Positions 48,261 through 59,162 of a DNA stretch of 64,000 nt are shown here, one piece after another. Below the pieces are notes generated by a model. The model was not told the DNA's origin, made no database searches, and was given only the letters and a program-made list of their open reading frames with translations. Every line of letters begins with the position of its first letter. Positions within the stretch are counted from its first letter, which is position 1. A program made the translations under genes and the position numbers. Source of the DNA: Tritrichomonas musculus (Eukaryota; Parabasalia; Tritrichomonadida; Tritrichomonadidae); the NCBI GenBank assembly GCA_039105265.1, contig JAPFFF010000079.1:186001-250000 (forward strand). Direction: 5' to 3'.

Positions 48261-51245
48261 ATGTTTTCAAAATTAAATAAGAAAAAAAAGGGAATGAATG
48301 ATGCTCTTTTTAAAGAAAAAATGAAAGATCTTATTTCACATTCTTTCGATCCTGATTTCAGAAATTATTTAGAGCAGCAAGTCATTCAGAATTCTTCAGA
48401 TTTTAATCATTTGCAATTATGTATTAAGTACTTTTCAGATTTTGATTCGGAACCACTTATATATTATTTTCTTTGTATATTTCGAATCTGGATAAGCTCA
48501 GATATAGAAATGAGCATAGAATTATTATCAGAAATAAAAAATATTTTTTTCTCAAAACTAAAGGCATCATCAAGCTTATTAAATGCAATTCAGACATCTG
48601 TTCAAATTCAGATATTTTTAAAAGTTTATCCTTCATTAATACCGAGTTTTTGGTTTGATTTTATCTCTTCTAACGCTCCACCCGAAATAAAATTGAATTT
48701 TCTCTCTGAATTTTCTAGCCTTTTCCTAGATAATCAGCTCAAAAAGCAGCAAAGAACTATATTATTAAATCAAATGCGAAATGACAAGTCGAAATTATTT
48801 TTATTTCAATATCTTTTACAATTTATTGTAAATGAAAAAAGTGAAGATTCACTTATTATAATGGCCAAATTATTGGCCTTTCTTGACCCTTTTGAAAAAA
48901 ATTCAAATGATAATGAAGTTATTAATTCAATATGCTCATCAATAATTGAGAGCATTTTTCCTTATATTTTGAATGATTTATCACAAATGCCTCAATTTAT
49001 TTTTGAAAAACAAATTGAATCAAACGATCAAGATTTTTCACAATTAAATCAAATAATATCAAATCACCATCAAATATTTACTCATATTGGAAATGGCGTT
49101 ACTTTTTTATATCGTCTAATTTCAACTAATTTTTCACAACATCAAATAATGGGCCAAATAATCCCACAATTTTGTGAAAAAATAAATATAATTCATCAAT
49201 TCTCAATCGGTTTAATAAACCAACTTTTTGATATCCAAAACAGTTCAAAATTATCGTTATTAATTGAATTATCAAATAATTTGAAAATTGACTTAAATAA
49301 CGATATTTATTCAATACTAACCGCCGTTGGAAATTTCATTTCAATATGCACCAATAAATTTGCCAATTCTGATTTATTGCAATCATTTTATTTGCCAATT
49401 TCTCTCTCATTACTCAGAACGCCCAATGATTCTGTCTCTTCGACGGTTATTGATTTTCTGAAGAAATTTTCAATGGACTCTCAGAATATTTCAATAGAAG
49501 AATATACTGAAAAAGTGAAAAATATTTTCTTTGCTTTAGCAAACCGTCTGACCATTTTTTATTTGAAAAATTCAATAGACACAAATGAATTCTTTCAATC
49601 ATTGGTAACCGCTTTTAAAACGGTTTTGCCAAAAGTGAATCCAAAGACGAAAATTTTCGAAATCTACGTCCAATCAATCTTAACGAGCCACGATCAAATA
49701 ATTGCATCAATCATTGAATCGTCAGAATTGAAAGTATTCAAAAATATTAATCCTTCACTTTTTGAATTGCCAGTTCTATCGTCCATGTTGAAAGTGCTCG
49801 ACATTGCGAAAGACAAGTTCATCAACTTCAGCCAAATTGGCTCCGTGTTGGCGACCTGTCAATCTCTTCTTGACATAAAACCGCCAATTAACGGTCAACA
49901 ATTCTATTCAATCACTTACTACATGAAGTACATCAGGCGTGTTGAATCAACAATTGATGAGAGGCATCCGATTTTTCAGCTTGTTTTTGATTCACTTATA
50001 AACTTCTTAATTTTTGAGGGCAATTTGAACAACTTCATTGATGATTCAAACGAAGTTGAACAAATTTCAGAGAAGATTAAAAACAAGTTCATTTCAATTG
50101 CTAACGATTACTTGACAATTCAAAATTTCAATACTAGAATTAGTGTGTCTATCGACCAAATATTGTCTCTCATTAGAACGAAAAATGACGACATCGTTTT
50201 GATTGTTTCTAATATTTTGTCTAAAGTTCCTGACAAAGAAACAAAATTCAATTTCTTTTCACAATGTCTCAGCAATCTTTATTCAACTTCGGATAATCGA
50301 GTTGATTCAATTTTAAGAATTCTATCGTTCATTCAAAATCAATCAACTTTTTCTGAAGAAAATGATAGTGAGTTAAATTTGGTTCAATATTTCCTTCAGC
50401 AACTTTTTGATACAGCCTTCAAAAGTGAAGATATAATGGTGAAATATTTGACCGTCATTCAAAAAGTTCTCGACGATAGGGGAATTGAATTGTTCATCAA
50501 ATGTGTAAATAGGCTGTATAATGAAGTGGGTTCCCCTTGCTTCTCTTTTGAAGTGGTTTCGTTAATGTGTAAAAATACAAACATTTATATTCAACATGAA
50601 ATTCAAGGTGATTGGAAATTTGAAACTTTTTCAAAGGTCTTTGATTTATTAAATATTTTTCAGAATTTTGACGTCCAAGATTGGAAATCGCAGCAATCTG
50701 AAGAAGTGAGAGAAATTACTAATTTATTAATCAACTTTTTCTCCCTCGCAGCTCATTCTTGTAGCTTTTTAGGGGCTGAAAAAAATATTCAGATTTTAAA
50801 TTATCTCAATGGTCACGTGAATATATTATTTGAATTAAATTCAACGGATCCTCTGTATAATTCATTTGATTATTTGTATTCATTGGCAGATTTTTTAACC
50901 ACTAATTATGATGATTCTTATTCGTCCGTGGTTTCATTCCTGATTGAAAGATTTCTTATATTAACTTTTTCAATTTTTAAAAGTAATAATTTTTTAGTTA
51001 TAATGAAGTGGAAAAAAGTAGTTGAAATAACTTTCAAATTTAATCAGAAACTAATGCAAATTAATCAAGATGCTACAAATAATAAATTGTGTGAGTTCTT
51101 TGCTCAATTACCTCAATCTGAACTGATGATGCAATATCAGAGTGCTTATATTCAACTTCTTTGTTCTGAAACACAAGTATATGAGATATTAGATACAGTC
51201 GAGCAAATATTTCAATTTTTGCATGATGAATGCAATCCTGATTAA
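48261..51245 (+). CDS. Exportin-like HEAT-repeat protein (exportin-T/5-like)
   Basis: 994 residues from an ATG. The N-terminal quarter follows the exportin pattern: a first helical pair, then 'FNHLQLCIKYFSDF' (about 50-63), 'YYFLCIFRIWI' (about 70-80) and 'SVQIQIFLKVYPSLIPSFWF' (about 116-135), equivalent to the 'NK-x-x-Q...YP-x-x-W-x-x-FF' motif that marks exportin-1/T/5 type karyopherins. The rest is continuous alpha-helical repeats with no other domain, and total length is close to the 950-1200 of exportins. It should bind Ran-GTP and carry RNA or protein cargo out of the nucleus; tRNA is a plausible cargo if it is the exportin-T orthologue. Similarity is weak, so the subfamily is open. 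Confidence 0.55.
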   Translation: MFSKLNKKKKGMNDALFKEKMKDLISHSFDPDFRNYLEQQVIQNSSDFNHLQLCIKYFSDFDSEPLIYYFLCIFRIWISSDIEMSIELLSEIKNIFFSKLKASSSLLNAIQTSVQIQIFLKVYPSLIPSFWFDFISSNAPPEIKLNFLSEFSSLFLDNQLKKQQRTILLNQMRNDKSKLFLFQYLLQFIVNEKSEDSLIIMAKLLAFLDPFEKNSNDNEVINSICSSIIESIFPYILNDLSQMPQFIFEKQIESNDQDFSQLNQIISNHHQIFTHIGNGVTFLYRLISTNFSQHQIMGQIIPQFCEKINIIHQFSIGLINQLFDIQNSSKLSLLIELSNNLKIDLNNDIYSILTAVGNFISICTNKFANSDLLQSFYLPISLSLLRTPNDSVSSTVIDFLKKFSMDSQNISIEEYTEKVKNIFFALANRLTIFYLKNSIDTNEFFQSLVTAFKTVLPKVNPKTKIFEIYVQSILTSHDQIIASIIESSELKVFKNINPSLFELPVLSSMLKVLDIAKDKFINFSQIGSVLATCQSLLDIKPPINGQQFYSITYYMKYIRRVESTIDERHPIFQLVFDSLINFLIFEGNLNNFIDDSNEVEQISEKIKNKFISIANDYLTIQNFNTRISVSIDQILSLIRTKNDDIVLIVSNILSKVPDKETKFNFFSQCLSNLYSTSDNRVDSILRILSFIQNQSTFSEENDSELNLVQYFLQQLFDTAFKSEDIMVKYLTVIQKVLDDRGIELFIKCVNRLYNEVGSPCFSFEVVSLMCKNTNIYIQHEIQGDWKFETFSKVFDLLNIFQNFDVQDWKSQQSEEVREITNLLINFFSLAAHSCSFLGAEKNIQILNYLNGHVNILFELNSTDPLYNSFDYLYSLADFLTTNYDDSYSSVVSFLIERFLILTFSIFKSNNFLVIMKWKKVVEITFKFNQKLMQINQDATNNKLCEFFAQLPQSELMMQYQSAYIQLLCSETQVYEILDTVEQIFQFLHDECNPD

Positions 51246-51388
51246 CTTTTTTCTTATTATTTTTTTTTTTTTTTTTTCTGTTTTGATTAAATAGATTTGT
51301 CGATATCTCTTTTTATTTCATTTTTTTTTTTTTATTTGCGAAAAAATCACTTTTTATGAATCAAAAAGACGTTTAAGACTTTAAAGAA

Positions 51389-54300
51389 ATGAATGCTAAT
51401 TCGTCAATTTCTTTCGTTCTTTCTTTTCCTCCAAATGAAACAGCGAATTTTTCAAAAAGAGATATAAGGCTTCTAACAGATATTCAACTTGATAATATTT
51501 CTTCTTTACTACCTCTATATAAGTATTTAAATTTATCAGATAATAGCATAGCCGAGATGGACGTTGATTTTATCATGCAATTTGTTAATGTTTGTTATAT
51601 AAATATTTCGCAAAATAAAATTACAAAAATTCAAGGAATTGAATCGCTAAAAAATTTAAAATATCTCGATGTTTCAAACAATGAAATTGCGCTTATAGAA
51701 TCGTTTGGAAACTGTAATGAAACTTTGGAGAGAATTTATGCTTTCCATAATAATATTCATTCAATATTCCTAACGTCACCCATGAATAAACTTGAATTTC
51801 TCGATGTTCGTGATAATCAAATTAGTAAGATTAATTTTGGCAAATTTGTTCCACATCTTCATACATTAAAAATCGATAATAATAAAAATTTATCTGATAT
51901 AAGCGAATTATCAAATTTTGAAGAACTCGAATTTTTTTCAGCATCATCAAATCAAATTTCAGAAATTCCGAAGCTCACGAAATTCACTTTAAAAACTCTA
52001 AATTTATCAAATAACAAAATTAAAAGTTTAGCATCATTAAATCAAAAGAAATTAAAAACTTTAGACGTTTCAGCAAATCCAATCAATGATGATGGTATTA
52101 ATTGTCAAATTGAAGTTAATAAGAACCTAAGAAATTTATTTATTTCAAGTACAGAAATCACTCGCTGTTATTGTTTGGCCAAGGCTTTTCCCAATTTGAC
52201 AACTGTTGAATTATCAAGGACAAAACTTAATGATTTAAATGATCTTCTATCATTTGTTCATGAAATGAAAAATTTAAAGGTATTAAATGTTAGAGATACT
52301 CCATTAACCCAAGATTTGTATCCTGAAGCTGATCTTCTTACATCAGCAAACAGTTTTCTCAAACGAGATAGTTTGTCACAACAGCAAAACAAAAGATATG
52401 ATTCAATTGTATTTTATAATCAGCAATTTCCTGAAAATTCAGAAAAGAGGCTTCGTTTTCGAGCATTAATACTTAAATCGATGGTATCTCGATTGCAAAG
52501 TCTTGATCTCATAAAGGTATCATCAGATGAATTTCCAGAAATCGAAGTAATAAATGAGGTAGAAGAAGAGGAGGAAGTAGCTGATGATAATGAGAGTTAT
52601 AATCTTGACGATAATGCAGGGGGTGAAGAGGAATCCACCAAAAATAAAAATGGCCAAATATCCTCAGAATATGTTTTAAAGAATGAATACCAAATCCAAA
52701 TTAATCAAAAAGCCGAAAACAAGGATTCAACTGAAACCCCAATTCAGAATGAGAGTGAAAATCTGAGTGAAGAGGTCAAAAACAGTTTTCACAATAACAG
52801 TATTAATTATATTGATGCCGATAGTGAAAATGCAAGTTCAAACGACGATATCGAAAAAGAATATACTTCGAGCGGAAATGAGAATGAAAACAATAATTAC
52901 GGCAATGAGAGCGACAGTGAAAGCGATAAAGAAATAATTAGATCATTTATTAAATTTAGCCAAAACCAAAACGATACGAGCCCCTCAAATTCATTAAAAG
53001 AAAGTATCAATAATAATAGTTTAAATAGCCACCATATACATAATCAATTCACAATTAATACTCAGCCATTTTCAGAGAATCCGCATTTGTACAATTTTCT
53101 GACGAGAAACAGCAGCGAATCAAATGAAGTAGTCCATTCAATTGATTCAAATGAAATAAGCCACTCAAATGAAATAAACTATTCAATTAACTCGAATGAA
53201 ATAAGTAATTCAAACGAAATCAGCTATTCAATTCATTCAAATCAAATAAACAATTCAATTAATTCAAATAAAATAAATCAAGTAAACTACTCAAATAATT
53301 TAAATAAAGTGAGTCATTCAACCAATTCAAATAAAATGAGTCATTCAACCAATTCAAATAAAATGAGTTATTCAACCAATTCAAATAAAGTGAGTCATTT
53401 ATCTAATTCAAATAAAATGAGTCATTCAACCAATTCAAATAAAATGAGTCATTCAACCAATTCAAATAAAGTGAGTCATTTACCTAATTCAAATAAAATG
53501 AGTCATTTACCTAATTCAAATAAAATGAGTCATGCGGTTAACTCAAGTGAGATATTGCATTCAATTAATTTTAAAAATGTGAATTCGGAAGTTGACGAGG
53601 AAGAAGAGGAGGAAGACGACGAAGAAGAAGACGATGTATTGATAACGACACAAATAATAACGCAGACATTGAATAGCACAAACGACAGAGCGAACATTGA
53701 CAAGCATGTTGAAAAAATCAAAAGTTCAGTTCAAAATGAAATTGACTCGATATGCAGCGAGCGGAAGAAGCGTCACGATGCCAAAATGAAGAAGATAAAG
53801 AAGCTTAAAAAAGAGAATGAAAAACTTGAAAAAGAAATAGAAAAATATAAATTGAAAAGGCTCGCTCGAGACGCTGCAAGAAAAGAAAAAGAAGAAGCAG
53901 AAAATCCAGCAAAAAACGAATCTAAATCGAAGCAAAAAACGAGTTCACATTCACATCACAGTGTCCATTCAAAAATTGAAATTTCACATCACCATCATTC
54001 AAATAAAAATTCTGTCACTTCAAGATCTAACTCAAAAAGTCCAGAGAAAAATTCTATCGGTTCACATCGCCATTCAAATTCTAATACCAATTCAAAATTA
54101 GTAAAGAAAAATTCTTCCACTTCACATCACCATCGGCATTCAAATTCGAGTACAAAAATAACAATTAAAAAATTGAGTGGCTCGCATCACCATTCAAATT
54201 CAAGTGCAAATTCAGAAACTTCAAAGAATAGTTCTTCTAGTTTTCATTCAAATTCAAACTCGAATTCGAATTCAAATTCTTACATTGTAAAAACTAAAAA

Positions 54301-55420
54301 GAAATCGATTTCAATTCAAGAGAGCGAAGTGAATCCAAAAAATTACAGTAATGATGATGTACTTGACAGTGGAAATATTGATATAAATAGGATATCAAAA
54401 TCGTCGAAATCGAAAAATGATTCATTTCAAGAATATCCGCATGTTATTAAATTGATCGATGGCTTGTTGGCAGAAAATGATCAGCTCGGTGGGAAAATAG
54501 CCGCATCTGTTAAGCAGCCTTATAATTCAACGCCTTCTTCACCAAATTTTAATCAAAATACAAATTCGACAAATGTGAAGCCGTTTACTATTTCGTCTTC
54601 TCAAAAAGTTTCAAAAAATTCCAAATCAAGCTCTCATCGTCATTCATCATCAAATAAATCTACAAATTTATATGTGAGTTCTAATGAGCATCGTAAAAAA
54701 TCTAAATCGATTCAAATTTTATCAGATAGTGTTAGTCATATGAATCTCCCATTTGTGACGCGCGAGTATGCTGAACAAAAGATTATTCAATCTCTAAAAT
54801 CAAATATTTCTTTACCATTAAATGAAGATTCTGATGAGCTGAAGTTTTTACTCCTATGGTTGGTTAAAGGTCTTCCTCTTTCCCCAAATAATATAAAATT
54901 AGACTTAAAAGATATTTCTATGGCTCGGAATTTAAGTGTTTACAGTTTTAATCTAACGATCAAGGCTATTGACAAAAATAAGAATTTTAACAAATTTTTT
55001 GAATCCACCAAGCAACTAAAAAACCTTCAATTATTAATGCTTTTCAACCTCAGTAATAATGATGCTGATGACGATTATTATTTATCAATGAAGAATATTT
55101 CTGATTCTAGATTAAATTTAGATTTATTATTTAATTTTGACTATGATCAAATCCCTCAAGATGCAGAATTCTTTAAAAATTTGAATTATTTCTTTAAAGG
55201 AATGCCTCCCAATTTTTGTGTTACTGTTTGCGCTGTTGACTTAGGATCTCCAGTAATGTTAATGAACGCCAAAGCAAAGCCAAATAAGCACAAACAGGAA
55301 AAATATGCTTTGAGAGGATTTGATTCTATTTGCTATGAAAAAAATGGGCATCAACGTTACATATTATTTGATAAATCTCGAGCTGTACCGGTCTACACTT
55401 TGTTATTTAGTACGATATAA
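51389..55420 (+). CDS. LRR protein with long disordered, repeat-rich middle and coiled coil
   Basis: 1343 residues from an ATG. SDS22-like leucine-rich repeats fill about 35-300 (YLNLSDNSIAEMD, YLDVSNNEIALIE, TLNLSNNKIKSLA). An acidic, disordered stretch follows (about 390-530), then a tandem block of nine-residue units of the type HSTNSNKMS (about 580-725), an acidic run, a coiled coil (about 785-845: KKIKKLKKENEKLEKEIEKY), a His/Ser/Asn-rich region (850-960) with a run of HH pairs, and a folded C-terminal part (about 1110-1343) with no known domain. LRR plus coiled coil is common in centrosomal and flagellar proteins, and I infer a cytoskeletal role only weakly. The stop reads TAAA. Confidence 0.7.
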   Translation: MNANSSISFVLSFPPNETANFSKRDIRLLTDIQLDNISSLLPLYKYLNLSDNSIAEMDVDFIMQFVNVCYINISQNKITKIQGIESLKNLKYLDVSNNEIALIESFGNCNETLERIYAFHNNIHSIFLTSPMNKLEFLDVRDNQISKINFGKFVPHLHTLKIDNNKNLSDISELSNFEELEFFSASSNQISEIPKLTKFTLKTLNLSNNKIKSLASLNQKKLKTLDVSANPINDDGINCQIEVNKNLRNLFISSTEITRCYCLAKAFPNLTTVELSRTKLNDLNDLLSFVHEMKNLKVLNVRDTPLTQDLYPEADLLTSANSFLKRDSLSQQQNKRYDSIVFYNQQFPENSEKRLRFRALILKSMVSRLQSLDLIKVSSDEFPEIEVINEVEEEEEVADDNESYNLDDNAGGEEESTKNKNGQISSEYVLKNEYQIQINQKAENKDSTETPIQNESENLSEEVKNSFHNNSINYIDADSENASSNDDIEKEYTSSGNENENNNYGNESDSESDKEIIRSFIKFSQNQNDTSPSNSLKESINNNSLNSHHIHNQFTINTQPFSENPHLYNFLTRNSSESNEVVHSIDSNEISHSNEINYSINSNEISNSNEISYSIHSNQINNSINSNKINQVNYSNNLNKVSHSTNSNKMSHSTNSNKMSYSTNSNKVSHLSNSNKMSHSTNSNKMSHSTNSNKVSHLPNSNKMSHLPNSNKMSHAVNSSEILHSINFKNVNSEVDEEEEEEDDEEEDDVLITTQIITQTLNSTNDRANIDKHVEKIKSSVQNEIDSICSERKKRHDAKMKKIKKLKKENEKLEKEIEKYKLKRLARDAARKEKEEAENPAKNESKSKQKTSSHSHHSVHSKIEISHHHHSNKNSVTSRSNSKSPEKNSIGSHRHSNSNTNSKLVKKNSSTSHHHRHSNSSTKITIKKLSGSHHHSNSSANSETSKNSSSSFHSNSNSNSNSNSYIVKTKKKSISIQESEVNPKNYSNDDVLDSGNIDINRISKSSKSKNDSFQEYPHVIKLIDGLLAENDQLGGKIAASVKQPYNSTPSSPNFNQNTNSTNVKPFTISSSQKVSKNSKSSSHRHSSSNKSTNLYVSSNEHRKKSKSIQILSDSVSHMNLPFVTREYAEQKIIQSLKSNISLPLNEDSDELKFLLLWLVKGLPLSPNNIKLDLKDISMARNLSVYSFNLTIKAIDKNKNFNKFFESTKQLKNLQLLMLFNLSNNDADDDYYLSMKNISDSRLNLDLLFNFDYDQIPQDAEFFKNLNYFFKGMPPNFCVTVCAVDLGSPVMLMNAKAKPNKHKQEKYALRGFDSICYEKNGHQRYILFDKSRAVPVYTLLFSTI
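53280..53540 (+). repeat. In-frame 27-bp coding minisatellite
   Basis: Tandem units TCATTCAACCAATTCAAATA then AAATGAG, about nine copies with single-base variants (HSTNSNKMS / HLPNSNKMS / HLSNSNKVS). All keep frame within the LRR/coiled-coil gene. Confidence 0.85.
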
Positions 55421-56395
55421 AATGTTTTTATTATATATAAATTATGTTATTTAATAAAATATTTTAATGCTATCTTTGTCATGCTCTATGAATTTATTAT
55501 TTACATGTTTCTATTAAATTATATTGATATAGTTTATAAGCAGTGGTATTAATACAGCAAGGTTATTGGTTAAGGTATAAAAATTCAAAATTATGCAAGA
55601 AAAAATATCATATATCATTTTTTAAATCGGCGCCAAAATTCAATCGGATATTTTAAATCAGGTCCAGTTTTTGAATTGTTTAAAAGATTTATATTTCAAA
55701 ATTCTACATTTAAATTTCTATCAAAAGAAAAAAAAATTTAATAAATTTATTAAATATTTATTTAAAAGTAAATATCAAATTTATTTATTTAATGTATTTA
55801 TCAGATAATTTTTAGAGTTATAAGAGATATACAATAATTGAATTTCTTTCCTTTCTTTCAAATTGTCATCACTTTTTCAGATTATTTAAAAATAAATGTA
55901 TTATATCTTCTAATATTATTTAAAAATACTCATTATTAATATTTATTTATATTAATGTTTCTATTTATATTTAAATGATAATTAAATTTTTTAAGAATGT
56001 ATGGTATGCATAATGAAATTTAACAAAAAGCAGAATATTCAATTATTAACCTTTTTTTTTTTACAAAAAATAACAATATTCCTTAAAGCCAAAAAGCATT
56101 AATATTAGGTAATTCATGCATTTTGATTAAATGATTGAACAAAGTGAAATACTTTTCAATTCTATCAAATACTTTGAGAGAATAAATTTTATTGACAGCA
56201 ACTGAAAAAAAAAGTTTTCTCTTTCAAAAATAAAAATAAAAAAATGTCTTACATAAGATTGTAATTTATTATATGTATGATGTTAAGAATGAAAAGATTG
56301 TAATTTTATTATGATATTTTTCTATGAATTTCACAAAACAAAATCTTGTTTTGAAAATAGAAGAAATTGAATAAATAATTCAATATATTATATAA
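55421..56395. other. AT-rich intergenic, nothing recognised
   Basis: About 975 bases between two same-strand genes. No ORF or repeat seen. Confidence 0.45.
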
Positions 56396-57088
56396 ATGGA
56401 AACAAAAGAAGCTTTATCTGAATTTCCTCGTTTTCAAGGATTCGATCCATCAGTTGTCGCAAAATCTTCTCCACCCAATCGTTTGCTCCGTCGGAGGCAT
56501 TCTACGAAACAGTTTGAAAGATCCGATTTTGTTGATTCCACTATCACCCCACCTGTTCAAGAGCCAGCATTATCACTAGCCTCTGATGCATCCACACCAA
56601 CAGATCCATTAGATCCAATACTTCCAAATTCAAAAAAACGGCTTGTAAGAAGAAAGTCAGATACAGCGATTATTGCAAGGAATTACAGAAATCTTGATGA
56701 TACTCCAACAACTCCTCAACGTTCTTCGAGACTAAGAAAAAATCAACCTGAAAATTTAAAAACTAGTAACTTAAACACTGATAATAATAATCCTGCTCCA
56801 ATGAGTTGCCCAAGTAAAAATACGTTATCAAACACGATATTTGATGATATTTTAAGAATTAAAGAAACTTTTGATGACTCTAAGCCAACAACTCAGAAAA
56901 AAGTTACCAAAGTTCGTAGGCAGCTTCACGTTGATGAATTCGATGAATCACCAAAAATTATTACAGAAAAGAATGGTAATTCAGATGGTGAATATTCAAG
57001 GGATGGAATTCGCGAATGGGAAACGTCGCCGCGAAAATCCGATTTGCACAGATCTTTACGCAACCAGAAGGATCTTGATGCCTTTTAA
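56396..57088 (+). CDS. Disordered Ser/Thr-Pro-rich protein
   Basis: 230 residues from an ATG, without predicted globular structure. It carries several basic-Ser motifs of kinase substrates (LLRRRHS at about 31-37 and LVRRKSD at about 83-89) and repeated Thr-Pro or Ser-Pro sites (TITPPV, DDTPTTPQ, WETSPRK), as in cell-cycle-regulated or cytoskeletal adaptor proteins. The basic stretch QKKVTKVRRQ near 165-175 could be a nuclear signal. No family recognised. The stop reads TAAA. Confidence 0.6.
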   Translation: METKEALSEFPRFQGFDPSVVAKSSPPNRLLRRRHSTKQFERSDFVDSTITPPVQEPALSLASDASTPTDPLDPILPNSKKRLVRRKSDTAIIARNYRNLDDTPTTPQRSSRLRKNQPENLKTSNLNTDNNNPAPMSCPSKNTLSNTIFDDILRIKETFDDSKPTTQKKVTKVRRQLHVDEFDESPKIITEKNGNSDGEYSRDGIREWETSPRKSDLHRSLRNQKDLDAF

Positions 57089-57452
57089 ATAATAGTATTT
57101 TCATGATAGATGCATCAAGATTACTGCTGTTTGTTAATGCTCGGTTACGATATTTCACTATTTTATTTTATAAAATTATTTCCTTGTCAATCTTCTTTTT
57201 TGTTGATAAAAATTGCATTGATATGAAAAAAGAATCTTTCTTTTTGATTTTGCTCTCCAAAAGTTTTCATTTAAAAAAATAATACCTTTTCTGTAATTTT
57301 GAACATTTATAAAAATATGAAATTAAGGAGAAAAAGCAAAATCAGCATGAGGTATTAATAAACGATTCAGTATTTAAATGTTTCGATTTTGTTGTAAGGC
57401 TTGTGATGATTCTATAATTAAAAAAAACATATAAACATAAAATAAAATATTG
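57089..57452. other. Convergent intergenic, nothing recognised
   Basis: About 360 bases between two convergent genes. No feature found. Confidence 0.4.
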
Positions 57453-58127
57453 TTAGAAAAGGTCATCGTTATCATTGTAATGCGCACTTCCATTCATGTT
57501 TGAAAAAGTGGGTTGTGGTGCTCCTTTAGGTGTAGGAATCATCCTTGATTTTTGAGCTGAAACTCTTTGCATTGCACCTTCTTTTGATAGTGCTTTTTTG
57601 AGATCTTCATACTGTTTTTTGGTGGTTTCATATAAATTTTTCCAATATTCAGGGCCAGAATTATGATTATCTTCTGCAGGCGGTACTAATGATGATGTTG
57701 AACTCTGTTCAGAAAAACTATTTTTAGGTCTAGATCCAAGTCTTGATCGAGTTCTTTGATCTTCTAATTGTTGAACAAGTTCGTTTTTCTTTTTATCAAG
57801 CATTTCTAATTCTTTCATCTGTGATTTTATTTTGGCTTCTAATTCATTAATTCTTCCAATTAGAATATCTTTTTGACTAATTTTAACTTTTTCGTGATAA
57901 TTAATGGATGTTTTCAAACTTTTATTATTTGAAGCTTTTCGTAAAGATTCATGATCAATTAATTTTCCTGTTCCTCTGCGGCTTTTTAGAGTTGGTGCTG
58001 CACTTGATAAAGTTGGCAAGCAGGAGTTTAAATTGACATCTTCGATGATCACCCTGTCTGAATTTTCTATGTCAGTAAGAAGACTTCCTAGTTCATCAGA
58101 AATTGAAAATGGTGGAACAGATCCCAT
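57453..58127 (-). CDS. Small coiled-coil protein
   Basis: 224 residues from an ATG. A leucine-heptad coiled coil spans about 88-125 (RINELEAKIKSQMKELEMLD and KKNELVQQLEDQ), with a second short helix at about 160-182 (YWKNLYETTKKQYEDLKKAL). The flanks are Ser/Thr/Pro-rich and disordered, with basic-Ser sites (LKSRRGTGKL near 48-57). The layout suggests a dimeric scaffold or cytoskeletal adaptor. No known family recognised. Confidence 0.65.
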   Translation of the reverse strand: MGSVPPFSISDELGSLLTDIENSDRVIIEDVNLNSCLPTLSSAAPTLKSRRGTGKLIDHESLRKASNNKSLKTSINYHEKVKISQKDILIGRINELEAKIKSQMKELEMLDKKKNELVQQLEDQRTRSRLGSRPKNSFSEQSSTSSLVPPAEDNHNSGPEYWKNLYETTKKQYEDLKKALSKEGAMQRVSAQKSRMIPTPKGAPQPTFSNMNGSAHYNDNDDLF

Positions 58128-58306
58128 TGATAAAAATAATATAAAATAAACTTTTTAAAAATTTTTCAAGCTTTTTCAATATTTAAACTTTTGAACAAAC
58201 TTGAAAAGATTTTTGGGGGAATCGTATTTTTCTACGCCACTTTTTGAAAACTTTTAAACTTTTTGAATACTTTTTTATACATTTTTTATTCAATTTTTGC
58301 TAAATA
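58128..58306 (+). promoter_or_regulatory. Divergent upstream region
   Basis: 180 bases between the coiled-coil gene (minus) and a short plus-strand frame. T-rich, with repeated AAACTTTTxAA motifs near 58145-58265. No defined element. Confidence 0.3.
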
Positions 58307-58516
58307 ATGCATAAATATTTAGTTCAAATGGCTACCCGATTCATCCAGCAATTCAAGGAGCCTGATTCGGCTTCGCGCAGCCCTATGGTGATCACTGGTG
58401 CGTATATTCCTGAAAAATTATGTAAAAATAAAAAAAAATTATATCAAAAAAAGCAAACTGTTATAATTTTAAGAGAAAATTTTAATTTACGATTTTTTTG
58501 GTTTTTGGCTTACTAA
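58307..58516 (+). CDS. Short open frame with GC-rich start, doubtful gene
   Basis: 69 codons from an ATG (a second ATG lies eight codons in). The first 35 residues (MATRFIQQFKEPDSASRSPM then VITGAYIPEK) have normal coding composition and GC-rich codons, unlike the AT-rich flanks. After that the frame becomes A/T-rich filler. It may be a small gene, the first exon of a spliced gene, or the 5' end of a lost one. I could not find a trichomonad-type 3' splice signal downstream. Confidence 0.3.
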   Translation: MHKYLVQMATRFIQQFKEPDSASRSPMVITGAYIPEKLCKNKKKLYQKKQTVIILRENFNLRFFWFLAY

Positions 58517-59162
58517 AGTATCTGCTATAAAATGAGTAGTCTCAAAAAGTTCGTCCTTCAGAAAAAGTTCATGATTATTTTTTGAGAGAGCATAGAATTG
58601 AGGTCGACTTTTTAAAAGCATAAATGGTCGTATAAGAATTTAGTAAACCATTCAAAAAGTAAAAAACGATAGCAGTTTTATTAGTAATATTTTGGAATCT
58701 TTTTCTTCATGAACCTGATTTTAAAGATTTTAAAATCTCTCGCTTTTAATAAGTAATGATTGGTATGAGTCATATATTACTGCTTTCTGACTGTAATTTG
58801 GTACATCTAATTATATTTCAATTTCCAATTATTATTTATTAATAATCCAGATTAAAAACTACATAATATATTACGGCATATATATTGGGACATTATCTCG
58901 GGGGAGTAGTCGCATATCTTGGCTACTAAATATAAAACATTAAAATAATAAGCAAATGCTGAACAATATAGTGTCGGCCATGAAATTCATTGTTTGATAA
59001 TTGCAAATCGCATTTCTATTTGTTAAAACATTACCAATTTTAAATTTATTCTTCAATTTACATATTTATCTATTTATAAGAAAAAATCATGTGTTCATAA
59101 TGATTATATAAATTAAGTTTAAATTTCATGATTGTTTTATGAAAATTCCTTGAATATAAAAA
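58517..59162. other. AT-rich intergenic, nothing recognised
   Basis: About 650 bases leading into the repeats near the foldback element. Nothing recognised. Confidence 0.4.

Noticed and set aside
58388-58420. Trichomonad-type intron start after VITG
   Set aside because: GTGCGT is only a partial match to the GTAYGT 5' splice site and no ACTAACACACAG-type 3' signal is present in the next several hundred bases.
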